Part shown: piece by piece, positions 7,589-13,704 of the stretch
How the letters are laid out: each line of letters opens with the position of its first letter
How positions within the stretch are numbered: the stretch's first letter is position 1
Source: CBDUBU01 sp965365465
Lineage (GTDB): Bacteria; Bacteroidota; Rhodothermia; Rhodothermales; DASSAV01
Assembly: GCA_965365465.1 (NCBI GenBank)
Contig: CBDUBU010000092.1
Coordinates: forward strand, 1-13,704
DNA: 13,704 nt
Reading direction: 5' to 3'
Translations under genes and position numbers: made by a program
The notes under the pieces: model-generated
The model's database searches: none
What the model saw: only the letters and a program-made list of their open reading frames with translations
Told to the model about the DNA's origin: nothing

Positions 7589-7978
7589 CTATCGGTCCTC
7601 TTTTCTTGCTTGTTCGATGAGCATCGAAAGTTCATCCAGGTCTTTCTGTGAGAGTTCAGACCGTGAAGTGGAAAGCAGGGCAGCGACGACACTCGGTATG
7701 GAGTCGCCGAAGAAGGTCTTTGCAACCTGCTTCAGTTCTGTGTGACCAGCCTGATCCGTCGGAACGACAGGCAGATAGACAAAGCGCTGTCCGTCCTGTT
7801 CGTGGGTAAGGTGGCCTTTCTCTTCGAGGATGCGCAGCAGCACGCGAACAGACGAGTTGGACGGCGGGTCGGGCAGGTTGGAGCGCACTTCTTCCGCCGT
7901 AGCCTTACCCAGGCTGTATACGGCGTTCATGATCTGACTCTCGCGGCGGCTCAACTTGCCATGCAAAGGCTGGCTCAT
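7589..7978 (-). CDS. BlaI/MecI/CopY-family transcriptional repressor
   Basis: This 129-residue protein is the usual length for the family. A winged helix-turn-helix spans about residues 9-70 (LSRRESQIMNAVYSLGKATAEEV, then SVRVLLRILEEKGHLTHEQDGQRFVYLP), and a helical dimerisation tail follows with FFGDSIPSVVAALL at 89-102, where BlaI/MecI proteins are cut by their cognate peptidase. It is the first gene of the operon, with the M56 gene two bases after its stop. The ATG has no clear Shine-Dalgarno sequence. Upstream lies a sigma70-like promoter bracketed by two matching palindromes, so autorepression of the operon is likely. Family knowledge says the dimer releases DNA after cleavage or ligand-driven change. 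The symbol blaI is not assigned because nothing ties it to beta-lactam resistance here. Confidence 0.92.
   Translation of the reverse strand: MSQPLHGKLSRRESQIMNAVYSLGKATAEEVRSNLPDPPSNSSVRVLLRILEEKGHLTHEQDGQRFVYLPVVPTDQAGHTELKQVAKTFFGDSIPSVVAALLSTSRSELSQKDLDELSMLIEQARKEDR
7597..7600 (-). promoter_or_regulatory. Ribosome binding site for the M56 gene inside the BlaI 3' end
   Basis: GAGG on the minus strand lies ten bases before the M56 ATG (7584-7586) and within the last codons of the repressor gene, consistent with translational coupling of repressor and peptidase. Confidence 0.5.
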
Positions 7979-8008
7979 GGGTGAATGGCTGAATAAAAAG
8001 AAGGATTG

Positions 8009-8026
8009 GTGTTAATTTTTTCGCAC
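8009..8026. promoter_or_regulatory. Probable repressor operator O1, over the predicted transcription start
   Basis: This reads GTGTTAA-TTTT-TTCGCAC, an 18-bp imperfect palindrome with the same outer arm and spacing as the perfect site at 8069-8086 (right arm 5 of 7 bases). It covers about +1 to +18 of the predicted BlaI promoter, a classic repressor position. Binding by the BlaI-type protein is inferred; the sequence is not the TACA/TGTA-type BlaI operator of Gram-positive bacteria. Confidence 0.55.
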
Positions 8027-8033
8027 TTTGTAT

Positions 8034-8062
8034 ACGATACGTTGCCTTTGAAAAAAAGTCAA
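8034..8062 (-). promoter_or_regulatory. Sigma70-like promoter of the BlaI-M56-HEAT operon
   Basis: On the minus strand TTGACT (8057-8062) and TATCGT (8034-8039) are separated by 17 bp, the ideal spacing. Transcription would begin near 8027, giving a leader of about 48 nt before the BlaI ATG. The promoter lies exactly between the two palindromes. If the organism is a Bacteroidota-like bacterium its housekeeping consensus may differ, which lowers confidence. Confidence 0.5.
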
Positions 8063-8068
8063 CCGGTT

Positions 8069-8086
8069 GTGTTAAAAAATTAACAC
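8069..8086. promoter_or_regulatory. Probable repressor operator O2, perfect 18-bp palindrome upstream of -35
   Basis: This reads GTGTTAA-AAAA-TTAACAC, with two perfect 7-bp arms. It is centred exactly 60 bp from O1 and lies just upstream of the -35 box. Its repetition around the promoter, and the repressor gene next door, support an operator. It also sits on the side facing the divergent quinone-detoxification operon. Confidence 0.65.
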
Positions 8087-8088
8087 CT

Positions 8089-8241
8089 ATGCTACTACGA
8101 AGCTCAATGACAGGAGTTGCGCTCCGGCAGACGCTGGGCGGTCGGGAGGTTTCGGGGCATAAAGTTACGGTGGAGACCGCTGCGTTCCTCGTTCGCGGCG
8201 AACATCGTATGCGCCTTGTGGGTAAGTGTAAGCGACGCTAA
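8089..8241 (+). CDS. Possible 50-residue small ORF (doubtful)
   Basis: An ATG three bases after operator O2 opens a 50-codon frame ending with TAA at 8239-8241, 26 nt before the reductase gene. The predicted peptide ends in a basic tail (GKCKRR). There is no Shine-Dalgarno sequence, third-position GC is only moderate, and I recognise no family. It may be a chance frame in a leader region, or a small leader peptide of the plus-strand operon. Confidence 0.15.
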   Translation: MLLRSSMTGVALRQTLGGREVSGHKVTVETAAFLVRGEHRMRLVGKCKRR

Positions 8242-8267
8242 CGAAAACCCTGTACAAATTATATAAG

Positions 8268-8861
8268 ATGTCTATTTCGACAACCAACATACTGGGTATT
8301 GCAGGCAGCCTGCGGGCAGGGTCCTATAATCAGGCGCTGGTGAAGGCGGCTCAGGAGATAGCGCCCTCTGGAATGCGCATCGACCTTTTTGACCTGGCAG
8401 GCATTCCCCTATACAACGCAGACCTGGACACGGACGCGCTGCGTCCTGCGGCGGTTGAGCAGTTCAAACAGGCGCTTGCGGAGGCCGACGCCGTGCTTTT
8501 CGTTACACCGGAATACAACCATAGCATACCGGGAGTATTGCAAAACGCCATTGATTGGGCTTCTCGTCCGGCGCGTCGTTCGCCGCTGGCCGGAAAGCCT
8601 GTTGCGATGATGAGCGCATCTCCCGGAGCCATTGGCGGCGCACGCGCCCAGGAACAACTCAAGCTAGTGCTGCTATCCACCCTGGCTCTTGTGATGCCGC
8701 ATCCCGGCGTCCTCGTCGGAAAGGCAACTCAGAAGTTCGACGAAACAGGCCGGCTCATCGACGAACCCACGCGCCGGTTTCTCCGGCAGTTTCTGGAGGA
8801 TTTTCGAATTTGGACCCAGTATTTCAAGGAGACTGCCGCCCGGTTTGATGCAGCCGCCTGA
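8268..8861 (+). CDS. NAD(P)H-dependent FMN/quinone reductase
   Basis: This 197-residue flavodoxin-like protein has the hallmark phosphate-binding loop GSLRAGSYN (residues 13-21), PEYNHSIPGVLQNAIDW (81-97), which packs on the flavin ring, and SPGAIGGARAQEQL (119-132). These match the ChrR/YieF/ArsH-like NADPH-dependent FMN reductase family, which commonly reduces quinones by two electrons and may also act on azo dyes or metals. The protein is cytosolic. It is the first gene of a four-gene operon; the dioxygenase begins 22 nt downstream. In Bacillus the mhq operon also joins a nitro/quinone reductase with these two partners, so quinone detoxification is the likeliest role. No Shine-Dalgarno sequence is visible: A/T-rich bases (TTATATAAG) directly precede the ATG. 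The next in-frame Met is residue 36, past the flavin loop, so this start stands. Confidence 0.88.
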   Translation: MSISTTNILGIAGSLRAGSYNQALVKAAQEIAPSGMRIDLFDLAGIPLYNADLDTDALRPAAVEQFKQALAEADAVLFVTPEYNHSIPGVLQNAIDWASRPARRSPLAGKPVAMMSASPGAIGGARAQEQLKLVLLSTLALVMPHPGVLVGKATQKFDETGRLIDEPTRRFLRQFLEDFRIWTQYFKETAARFDAAA

Positions 8862-8883
8862 ACCCCGAACGCTTTACCTGTAA

Positions 8884-9849
8884 ATGGTTGTGTACGATCC
8901 CATTCCTGGCATCCACCACGTGACGGCTATTGCCGGGCCGCCGCAACGGAACGTTGATTTCTACGTCGGCGTGCTGGGGCTGCGGCTGGTCAAGCGAACC
9001 GTGAACTTCGACGACCCCGGAACCTATCATCTTTACTATGGAGATGAACAGGGAAGCCCCGGTTCGATTCTCACGTTCTTTCCCTGGCCCTCTGCCGTGC
9101 GCGGGCGTTCGGGCGCCGGGATGGCTGACGGCGTGACGTTTTCCATTTCCGAAGATTCAATTGACTACTGGAGAATCCGTCTTGCGGGCAGCGGAGGCAA
9201 TGTCGAAGAGACAATGCGTTTCGGTATGTCTGTGCTCCGTGCGCGAGATCCGGATGGAATGCTGATCGAGATGGCGGCCCATATGAGCGCCGGTGCGCAG
9301 GCCGGATGGGAAGAGGGAACCGTACCTCCGGAACACGCTCTGTGTGGTTTCTTCGGAGCTACAATTGCCGTTACAAACCAGGAGCACACAGCCCGTTTGC
9401 TCACCGACGTTTTCGATTATCAGACTGTGGGGGAGGAGGGTAGGCGCCTTCGCTTCAAGGCTCCCGGAGGAGCGCCGGGAAACGTGGTAGACGTGGTTCA
9501 TTCCGATGAAGTCGGACGTGCAGGGGCCGGTACGGTTCATCACGTCGCTTTCAGGGCGCGGACTGATGAGCAGCAGCAGCAGTGGCGCGAGCGCATTGCG
9601 AGATCGGGGTTGTATGTGACGGACGTGAAGGACCGTAACTACTTCCGTTCCATATACTTCAGGGAGCCGGGCGGCGTGCTTTTTGAAATCGCTACAGACG
9701 CGCCGGGCTTTACGGTCGATGAAAGCCTGGAAAAACTGGGTTCGGATCTGAAACTGCCATCGTGGCTGGAGCCGCGGCGCTCCGATCTGGAAGAGCAACT
9801 CGGAACGCTACGCCTTCCCGGTTCCGCTCCTGCCGAGGGGCCGTTATGA
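8884..9849 (+). CDS. MhqO-like ring-cleaving dioxygenase (VOC/glyoxalase superfamily)
   Basis: The 321-residue protein has two vicinal-oxygen-chelate modules. The first begins IHHVTAIAG (10-18) and contains FYVGVLGLRLVKRTVNFDDP; the second begins near HALCGFFGATIAVTN (151-165) and contains VHHVAFRA (218-225), YFR (258-260) and GGVLFEIATD (263-272). His11/12, His219/220 and Glu268 are the likely metal ligands. This pattern is that of MhqO/MhqA and LinE-type hydroquinone dioxygenases, which cleave the aromatic ring of hydroquinones using Fe(II) and oxygen. It is preceded by the quinone reductase, which would supply hydroquinone, and its stop overlaps the start of the esterase by four bases (ATGA). 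The exact substrate is not determinable from sequence. Confidence 0.88.
   Translation: MVVYDPIPGIHHVTAIAGPPQRNVDFYVGVLGLRLVKRTVNFDDPGTYHLYYGDEQGSPGSILTFFPWPSAVRGRSGAGMADGVTFSISEDSIDYWRIRLAGSGGNVEETMRFGMSVLRARDPDGMLIEMAAHMSAGAQAGWEEGTVPPEHALCGFFGATIAVTNQEHTARLLTDVFDYQTVGEEGRRLRFKAPGGAPGNVVDVVHSDEVGRAGAGTVHHVAFRARTDEQQQQWRERIARSGLYVTDVKDRNYFRSIYFREPGGVLFEIATDAPGFTVDESLEKLGSDLKLPSWLEPRRSDLEEQLGTLRLPGSAPAEGPL
9835..9838 (+). promoter_or_regulatory. Shine-Dalgarno sequence deciding the esterase start
   Basis: GAGG lies seven bases before the ATG at 9846-9848, inside the dioxygenase 3' end. It favours this start over the in-frame ATG at 9762, which would force an 88-bp overlap. Confidence 0.55.
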
Positions 9850-10541
9850 AGGAGCAGCAAATCCCCGGTTCCGAGCATACGAGCCGTATACATCAGGGAC
9901 AGCCGGTTGCCGCAACCGGCGCTCTGCTCCACGAGGCGAAAGCGTGTGTGATTCTGGCGCATGGCCGGGGCGCATCGGCGCGGGATATTCTTTCGCTGGC
10001 GGAGGAGTTTCGTCGTGAAGACATAGCATGGCTGGCGCCGCAGGCTGGTGGTTCCACCTGGTATCCGCACAGTTTTCTCGCCCCGCTGGCGCAGAACGAA
10101 CCTGAGCTTTTTTCAGGCATCCAGGCGCTCGGCGACGTATTGCGGCAGAGCGTAAAAGCCGGGATCCCCGCTGAACGGACGGTGCTGCTTGGTTTTTCGC
10201 AGGGCGCTTGTCTGGCGCTGGAATTTGCCGCACGGAACGCACGACGTTATGGCGGCGTCATCGCTTTCAGCGGCGGGCTTATCGGCTCCGGGCAAAATCC
10301 CGGAGTGGTTCCTCCCGACGATAAAACTTTTGACTATGGGGGTGATCTAGAAGGCGCCCCCGTTTTCCTGGGCTGCGGCGACAGGGACCCTCACATCCCA
10401 CTCTCGCGTGTGCATACTACCGCCCGCGTGATGCGGGCGTTGGGAGCCGAGGTGACGGAACGGATCTACCCCGGCATGGGACATACCATAAACGAGGACG
10501 AACTTACCTTTGTCCGCAATCTACTGGCCGCATGGCAGTAA
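9846..10541 (+). CDS. MhqD-like carboxylesterase/phospholipase (alpha/beta hydrolase)
   Basis: From the ATG at 9846 the protein has 231 residues. It shows the oxyanion-hole segment LAHGRGASARD (37-47), the nucleophile elbow GFSQG with Ser118, an acid in GCGDRDPHIPL (Asp181 most likely), and His213 in GMGHTI. This is a full catalytic triad of the carboxylesterase/phospholipase family that includes Bacillus MhqD and YodD. It may hydrolyse an ester or lactone product of ring cleavage; the true substrate is unknown. Its ATG overlaps the dioxygenase stop (ATGA), and its own stop overlaps the next gene by ten bases, so the last three genes are translationally coupled. It is predicted to be cytosolic. 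Confidence 0.87.
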   Translation: MKEQQIPGSEHTSRIHQGQPVAATGALLHEAKACVILAHGRGASARDILSLAEEFRREDIAWLAPQAGGSTWYPHSFLAPLAQNEPELFSGIQALGDVLRQSVKAGIPAERTVLLGFSQGACLALEFAARNARRYGGVIAFSGGLIGSGQNPGVVPPDDKTFDYGGDLEGAPVFLGCGDRDPHIPLSRVHTTARVMRALGAEVTERIYPGMGHTINEDELTFVRNLLAAWQ

Positions 10542-11458
10542 ATCAGCTACAATCCGAAATCTGGCCGGCGCTGCCGCTGGATGCCTGGAGCGACACCTGC
10601 GCGACGCTGCACCTGTGGACGCAGATCGTGGGCAAAATCAGGCTGGCCTGCGCCCCTATGGTTAACCACTGGTGGCAGGCGCCTCTTTACGTCACCTGGA
10701 ATGGATTGTCCACCTCCCTGATTCCGCACGGCGTGCGCGCCTTTCACATCGACTTCGACTTTTGCCGGCACGAACTTCAGATTGGGACGAGCGACGGCTC
10801 AAACGTCGCCTTTCCCCTGGAGCCGATGCCGGTGTCGCGTTTCTACAGCAAAACAATGGCGGCCTTGAAAGAACTGGGTCTCGACGTAGCGATTTGGCCG
10901 GTGCCTGTCGAGGTAGAAACCGCAATCCCTTTTGAAGACGACGATATTCATGCGGCTTACGATCCCGAATATGCAGCCCGGTTCTGGCGCGCGCTGCTCC
11001 AGGTGGACCGGATCTTCAAGGTTTTCCGGGCGCGGTTTATCGGGAAGGCAAGCCCCGCCCATTTTTTCTGGGGCGCTTTTGACTTTGCCGTGACCCGGTT
11101 CTCGGGGCGAACCGCGCCGCCTCATCCGGGAGGCATCCCGAACGTGGGGGATTACGTCATGCGCGAAGCCTACTCGCACGAGGTGAGCAGCGCGGGTTTC
11201 TGGCCCGGCATCGGCCTGGGCGAGGCCGCCTTTTATGCCTATGCCTATCCCGAACCGGATGGCTTCCCGCAGTATCCCGTAGAGCCGCAGGCCGCTTACT
11301 ACCATGAAGACCTGCGTGAATTCATCCTTCCTTACGAAACAGTCCGGAAAGCACAAAAACCGGAGGCCATGCTGCTGGCGTTCTTGCAGAGCACCTACGA
11401 AGCAGCCGCAGACCTCGGGGAGTGGGATCGGGCGGCGCTGGAGCAGGCTGCGGAGTAA
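10532..11458 (+). CDS. DUF5996 family protein
   Basis: This 308-residue soluble protein fits DUF5996. It opens with WPALPLDAW (11-19) and TLHLWTQIVGKIRLACAP (25-42). Then come NHWW (45-48), HIDFDF (72-77), HFFWGAFDFAVTRFSGR (177-193), HPGG (198-201) and a closing HEVSSAGFWPG (216-226). The many invariant His, Trp and Asp residues suggest an enzyme or cofactor-binding protein, but no function is established as far as I know. Its ATG lies inside the last codons of the esterase (10-bp overlap), so it is co-translated as the last gene of the quinone-detoxification operon. That context suggests a role with aromatic or oxidised compounds. No Shine-Dalgarno sequence is visible. The following gap of 68 bp is convergent with the symporter. 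Confidence 0.82.
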   Translation: MAVNQLQSEIWPALPLDAWSDTCATLHLWTQIVGKIRLACAPMVNHWWQAPLYVTWNGLSTSLIPHGVRAFHIDFDFCRHELQIGTSDGSNVAFPLEPMPVSRFYSKTMAALKELGLDVAIWPVPVEVETAIPFEDDDIHAAYDPEYAARFWRALLQVDRIFKVFRARFIGKASPAHFFWGAFDFAVTRFSGRTAPPHPGGIPNVGDYVMREAYSHEVSSAGFWPGIGLGEAAFYAYAYPEPDGFPQYPVEPQAAYYHEDLREFILPYETVRKAQKPEAMLLAFLQSTYEAAADLGEWDRAALEQAAE

Positions 11459-11526
11459 CAGGTCAGCAAGGTTTCTTTTGTATTCCAGAGACGGTTTGGT
11501 AAGTAGAAGTCGGGCGCAACCTTTTT

Positions 11527-13212
11527 TTACATCAACCAGAAGCTGAAGTAGATATAGATACCGAGTACGAGGCCCAGCACGACGAACGTGCCGATCACAT
11601 CAGCCTTCGACCAGCTTTCCCGGTTTGCCCTTTTCTGTTCCGGCGAAACCGATTTGAACGTGAGACCCTGGATCTGCCTTTCATCCTGTGGGGGCGTCGC
11701 CATTGAAATTGCGATAATCAGTACGACGCTAAACACAAACAGCACGCCGGAGAAGTAATAGCCGTTGAAGGCACCGATAGCGCCGAGCATTCCGGTTGAG
11801 GCCATGGCGCCGCTTTGCGTCAGGGTTTGAAGCGTCAGCTTTGCCATGCCGAGGATAAAGCCGATCACCAGCCCCCAGAATGCGCCGTGCGCATTGATGC
11901 GTTTGCTGAACAGTCCGAGCAGAAAAACTGCCGTGATGGGAGGCGCAAGGAAGCCCTGTACGTTTTGCAGATAGTTATACAGACCGCTATTGCCCTCAGA
12001 AATGACCTTCATAATGGGGATCCACATCAGCCCGAAGATCACCACCACGCCCGTAGCAATGCGCCCGACCCGCACCAGGTGGCGCTCGGATTTGCCGGGC
12101 CGGAGCTTTTCGTAAATATCCACGGTGAACAGGGTGGCGCAGGAGTTGAACAGCGAGGCCAGCGAACTCATTAGCGCCGAAAGCAGGCCCCCTACGACCA
12201 GCCCGCGCAGGCCCACCGGCAGCAGTTCGGCTACCATCGTCGGAAAGACCATATCGCCTACGATGGTTCCATCCGGCGCCGTCGGGATGTGAATGAGGTT
12301 TTTCGTGTGGAGCGCGTAGCCGATCATGCCCGGAATCAGGAAGATAAAGATGGGCCACACCTTGAGAAAAGCGCCGAAGATAGCGCCGCGCCGCGCATCC
12401 GTGAGCGACCGGGCCGAGAGCGTTCGCTGTACGATGTACTGATCGGTACACCAGTACCAGATGCCTACGATGGGCGAGGCGATCATCACGCCGAGCCACG
12501 GGAACACCGGGTCCGAGTTGGAACGCCAGAGCGCAAAGCGTTCCGGGTTGATGCTGGAAATAGACTGAAGCTCGCTCCAGCCTCCCAGTTGGGAAAGGCC
12601 GAAGAACGTGATGAAGGCAGAGCCGAGCAGCAGAAGCCCAGTTTGCAGCACCTCCGTGTACACAACGGCCCGAAGGCCGCCGAAGACCGTGTAGATGCCT
12701 GTCAGGATCACCGTTGTAACGGCGCCTACCCAGAAGGCATTGTCCGGCGTGCCGAAGGTGTCGGGCAGCAGCGTCCGGAAAACGAGGGCGCCCGCGTAGA
12801 CCGTTACTGATACTTTCGTGAACACATAGGCGACGAGGGAAACCATGGAGAGCACCCAGCGAGATCCTGAACTGAAGCGCTTTTCCAGGAATTCAGGCAT
12901 AGTAAAGACGCCGGATCGCTGATAAAACGGCACGAAGATCCAGGCCAGCATCAGGATGATCCAGGCGTGCAATTCCCAGTGCGCCTGCGCCATTCCATTG
13001 TTGGCGCCGCTGCCGGCCAGTCCTACGATATGCTCCGAGCCTATATTCGAGGCAAAAAGGGAGGCGCCTACGGCGAACCAGGCGATGTCCCGACCTGCAA
13101 GAAAGTAATCCGTTGAAGTTTCTACCCGTCTCGATGACCACCAGACGATGCCCATGAGGATCACGAAGTAGATCCCGACGATAGTCCAGTCCAGAAGTTC
13201 AAGGCTGCCCAT
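11527..13212 (-). CDS. SGLT-type sodium/sugar symporter (SSS family)
   Basis: The 561-residue protein has about 14 hydrophobic helices. SSS/SGLT signatures include DYFLAGRDIAWFAVGASLFASNIGSEH (35-61), GLAGSGANNG (64-73) with HWELHAW (78-84) holding the sugar-site Glu80, TVFGGLRAVVYTEVLQ (175-190), WYWCTDQYIVQRTLSAR (252-268), nearly the same as in animal SGLTs, and LLSALMSSLASLFNSCAT (343-360), which carries the sodium-site serines. It should import a sugar or related polyol with Na+ across the inner membrane. The specific substrate is uncertain (glucose, galactose or inositol). The inositol-monophosphatase-like gene upstream on the same strand, 174 bp away, makes inositol worth considering. 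A TAGAAT box at 13290-13295 is a weak promoter candidate without a good -35 box. The end is convergent with the DUF5996 gene. Confidence 0.9.
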   Translation of the reverse strand: MGSLELLDWTIVGIYFVILMGIVWWSSRRVETSTDYFLAGRDIAWFAVGASLFASNIGSEHIVGLAGSGANNGMAQAHWELHAWIILMLAWIFVPFYQRSGVFTMPEFLEKRFSSGSRWVLSMVSLVAYVFTKVSVTVYAGALVFRTLLPDTFGTPDNAFWVGAVTTVILTGIYTVFGGLRAVVYTEVLQTGLLLLGSAFITFFGLSQLGGWSELQSISSINPERFALWRSNSDPVFPWLGVMIASPIVGIWYWCTDQYIVQRTLSARSLTDARRGAIFGAFLKVWPIFIFLIPGMIGYALHTKNLIHIPTAPDGTIVGDMVFPTMVAELLPVGLRGLVVGGLLSALMSSLASLFNSCATLFTVDIYEKLRPGKSERHLVRVGRIATGVVVIFGLMWIPIMKVISEGNSGLYNYLQNVQGFLAPPITAVFLLGLFSKRINAHGAFWGLVIGFILGMAKLTLQTLTQSGAMASTGMLGAIGAFNGYYFSGVLFVFSVVLIIAISMATPPQDERQIQGLTFKSVSPEQKRANRESWSKADVIGTFVVLGLVLGIYIYFSFWLM

Positions 13213-13386
13213 GTCGTTGTCAGATGCGTTGAGGAGAATGGAGGTGCGGAAGAATACGGAGCAAAGGATAAGGAATCAGATACTTTTTTATTCTATCCGG
13301 CCCGTACTTGCGGAAAAATTGAAGAATGAGACCGGTGCTAGTGCTCAGGCGCCAGACAAGGCATTCGCGGCCTGAACGGATGTGGA
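13213..13386. other. Intergenic region with weak hairpin only
   Basis: Between two minus-strand genes I see a short inverted repeat, TCAGGC (13345-13350) with GCCTGA (13370-13375). It has no adjoining T-run on the minus strand, so it is at most a weak attenuator or terminator. A TAGAAT box at 13290-13295 could serve the symporter. Confidence 0.3.
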
Positions 13387-13704
13387 TCAGGGGCGGTGCG
13401 TTTCTGAAAGTGCAGGCAGCAAGTTGCGCCGCGCCAGCGCGCCGATGAGGGCAGGCTCGACACGCGCCCGTAGTTGCTCATTGGCATAACCGGCCCACGT
13501 TACTCCGGTGTGCAAGTCAAGCGGCGCGTCGAGCATCCCGCCCCTTCCGTCGGTAAGGATCACGCCCAGTTCGCGGGCAATCAGCGCCGTGCAGATGTCG
13601 TAGGGATGGCAGCACAGCCCGCCGGGCAGCCCACGTTCCAGATACACCGGCTGCATGAGCGGGCGCAGGTCTGCAATGAACCGGTCATGCCCGGCCATCA
13701 GTTC
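13387..13704 (-). CDS. Probable inositol-monophosphatase-family protein, C-terminal part (cut by right edge)
   Basis: The frame enters from the right edge and ends with TGA at 13387-13389, giving about 105 residues. Residues reading MAGHDRFIADLRPLM precede a segment GGLCCHPYDICTALIAREL, then GVILTDGRGGMLDAPLD and a closing GYANEQLRARVEPAL. The pattern of an Asp-containing helix (PYDICTA, like WDIAA in IMPases), then a Gly-rich VTDGRG turn and a short final strand plus helix, fits the C-terminus of the inositol monophosphatase/FBPase-like fold. The catalytic N-terminal motifs are outside the window, so activity cannot be judged. Met at 13698 is probably internal because the frame is open to the edge. 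Confidence 0.5.
   Translation of the reverse strand, partial: ELMAGHDRFIADLRPLMQPVYLERGLPGGLCCHPYDICTALIARELGVILTDGRGGMLDAPLDLHTGVTWAGYANEQLRARVEPALIGALARRNLLPALSETHRP

Noticed and set aside
7026..7745. Plus-strand 239-codon frame opposite M56 and BlaI
   Set aside because: It crosses the boundary of two well-supported genes on the other strand and shows no domain.
5751..7978. Assignment as a beta-lactam resistance (blaI-blaR1) system
   Set aside because: There is no penicillin-binding sensor domain, no beta-lactamase or PBP gene in the window, and the predicted operator word differs from known bla/mec operators.
8259..8267. TATATAAG directly before the reductase ATG as a -10 box
   Set aside because: Transcription would start inside the coding region, and no suitable -35 box lies at the right distance; the next in-frame Met is after the flavin-binding loop.
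9762..9845. Longer N-terminus for the MhqD-like esterase
   Set aside because: It would overlap the dioxygenase extensively; the ATGA junction with a good Shine-Dalgarno sequence explains the start better.
11468..11528. Possible terminator AAGGTT ... AACCTT followed by seven T after the DUF5996 gene
   Set aside because: The stem is only six A/T-rich pairs with a 44-nt loop, so it is not a convincing intrinsic terminator, and the T-run overlaps the stop codon of the convergent symporter gene.

Overview
The window is a moderately GC-rich (about 60% by eye), densely packed bacterial chromosome segment with ten protein-coding genes, two of them cut by the window edges. No rRNA, tRNA, CRISPR array, transposase or phage gene is visible. 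Several starts lack a clear Shine-Dalgarno sequence. A lipoprotein beta-propeller, an SGLT-type sugar symporter and a BlaI plus M56-peptidase pair with HEAT repeats are also present. Together these suggest a heterotrophic member of the Bacteroidota/Rhodothermota/Balneolota side of the tree. That placement is an inference from gene content only.

Layout, left to right. (1) 1-3385, minus strand: a DUF2339 multi-spanning membrane protein followed by a DUF3999 exported protein that starts at TTG and runs off the left edge. This is a recurrent gene pair of unknown function. (2) 3469-4389, minus: an SMP-30/gluconolactonase-like beta-propeller lipoprotein. (3) 4390-4621: a short intergenic region with a REP-like imperfect inverted repeat. 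(4) 4622-7978, minus: a three-gene operon made of a BlaI/MecI-type repressor, a BlaR1-like M56 membrane metallopeptidase whose C-terminus is six HEAT repeats instead of a penicillin-binding sensor, and an exported HEAT-repeat protein whose repeats match those of the peptidase. (5) 7979-8267: a divergent intergenic region with a sigma70-like promoter flanked by two related 18-bp palindromes exactly 60 bp apart. (6) 8268-11458, plus: a tightly packed four-gene operon of NAD(P)H-dependent FMN/quinone reductase, MhqO-like ring-cleaving dioxygenase, MhqD-like carboxylesterase and a DUF5996 protein. (7) 11527-13212, minus: an SGLT-type sodium/solute symporter, convergent with the operon before it. 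(8) 13387-right edge, minus: the C-terminus of a probable inositol-monophosphatase-like protein.

How they may work together. The BlaI/M56/HEAT operon looks like a self-regulated sensing circuit: the repressor probably binds the paired palindromes, and the membrane peptidase would inactivate it on a signal read by periplasmic HEAT arrays. The plus-strand operon resembles the Bacillus mhqNOD quinone/hydroquinone detoxification set, with DUF5996 as an unexplained, translationally coupled fourth member. The two operons share one divergent control region, so cross-regulation is possible but not shown.

The most interesting part is the BlaI-M56-HEAT-HEAT operon with its operator pair. It looks like a signalling system whose ligand is unlikely to be a beta-lactam.
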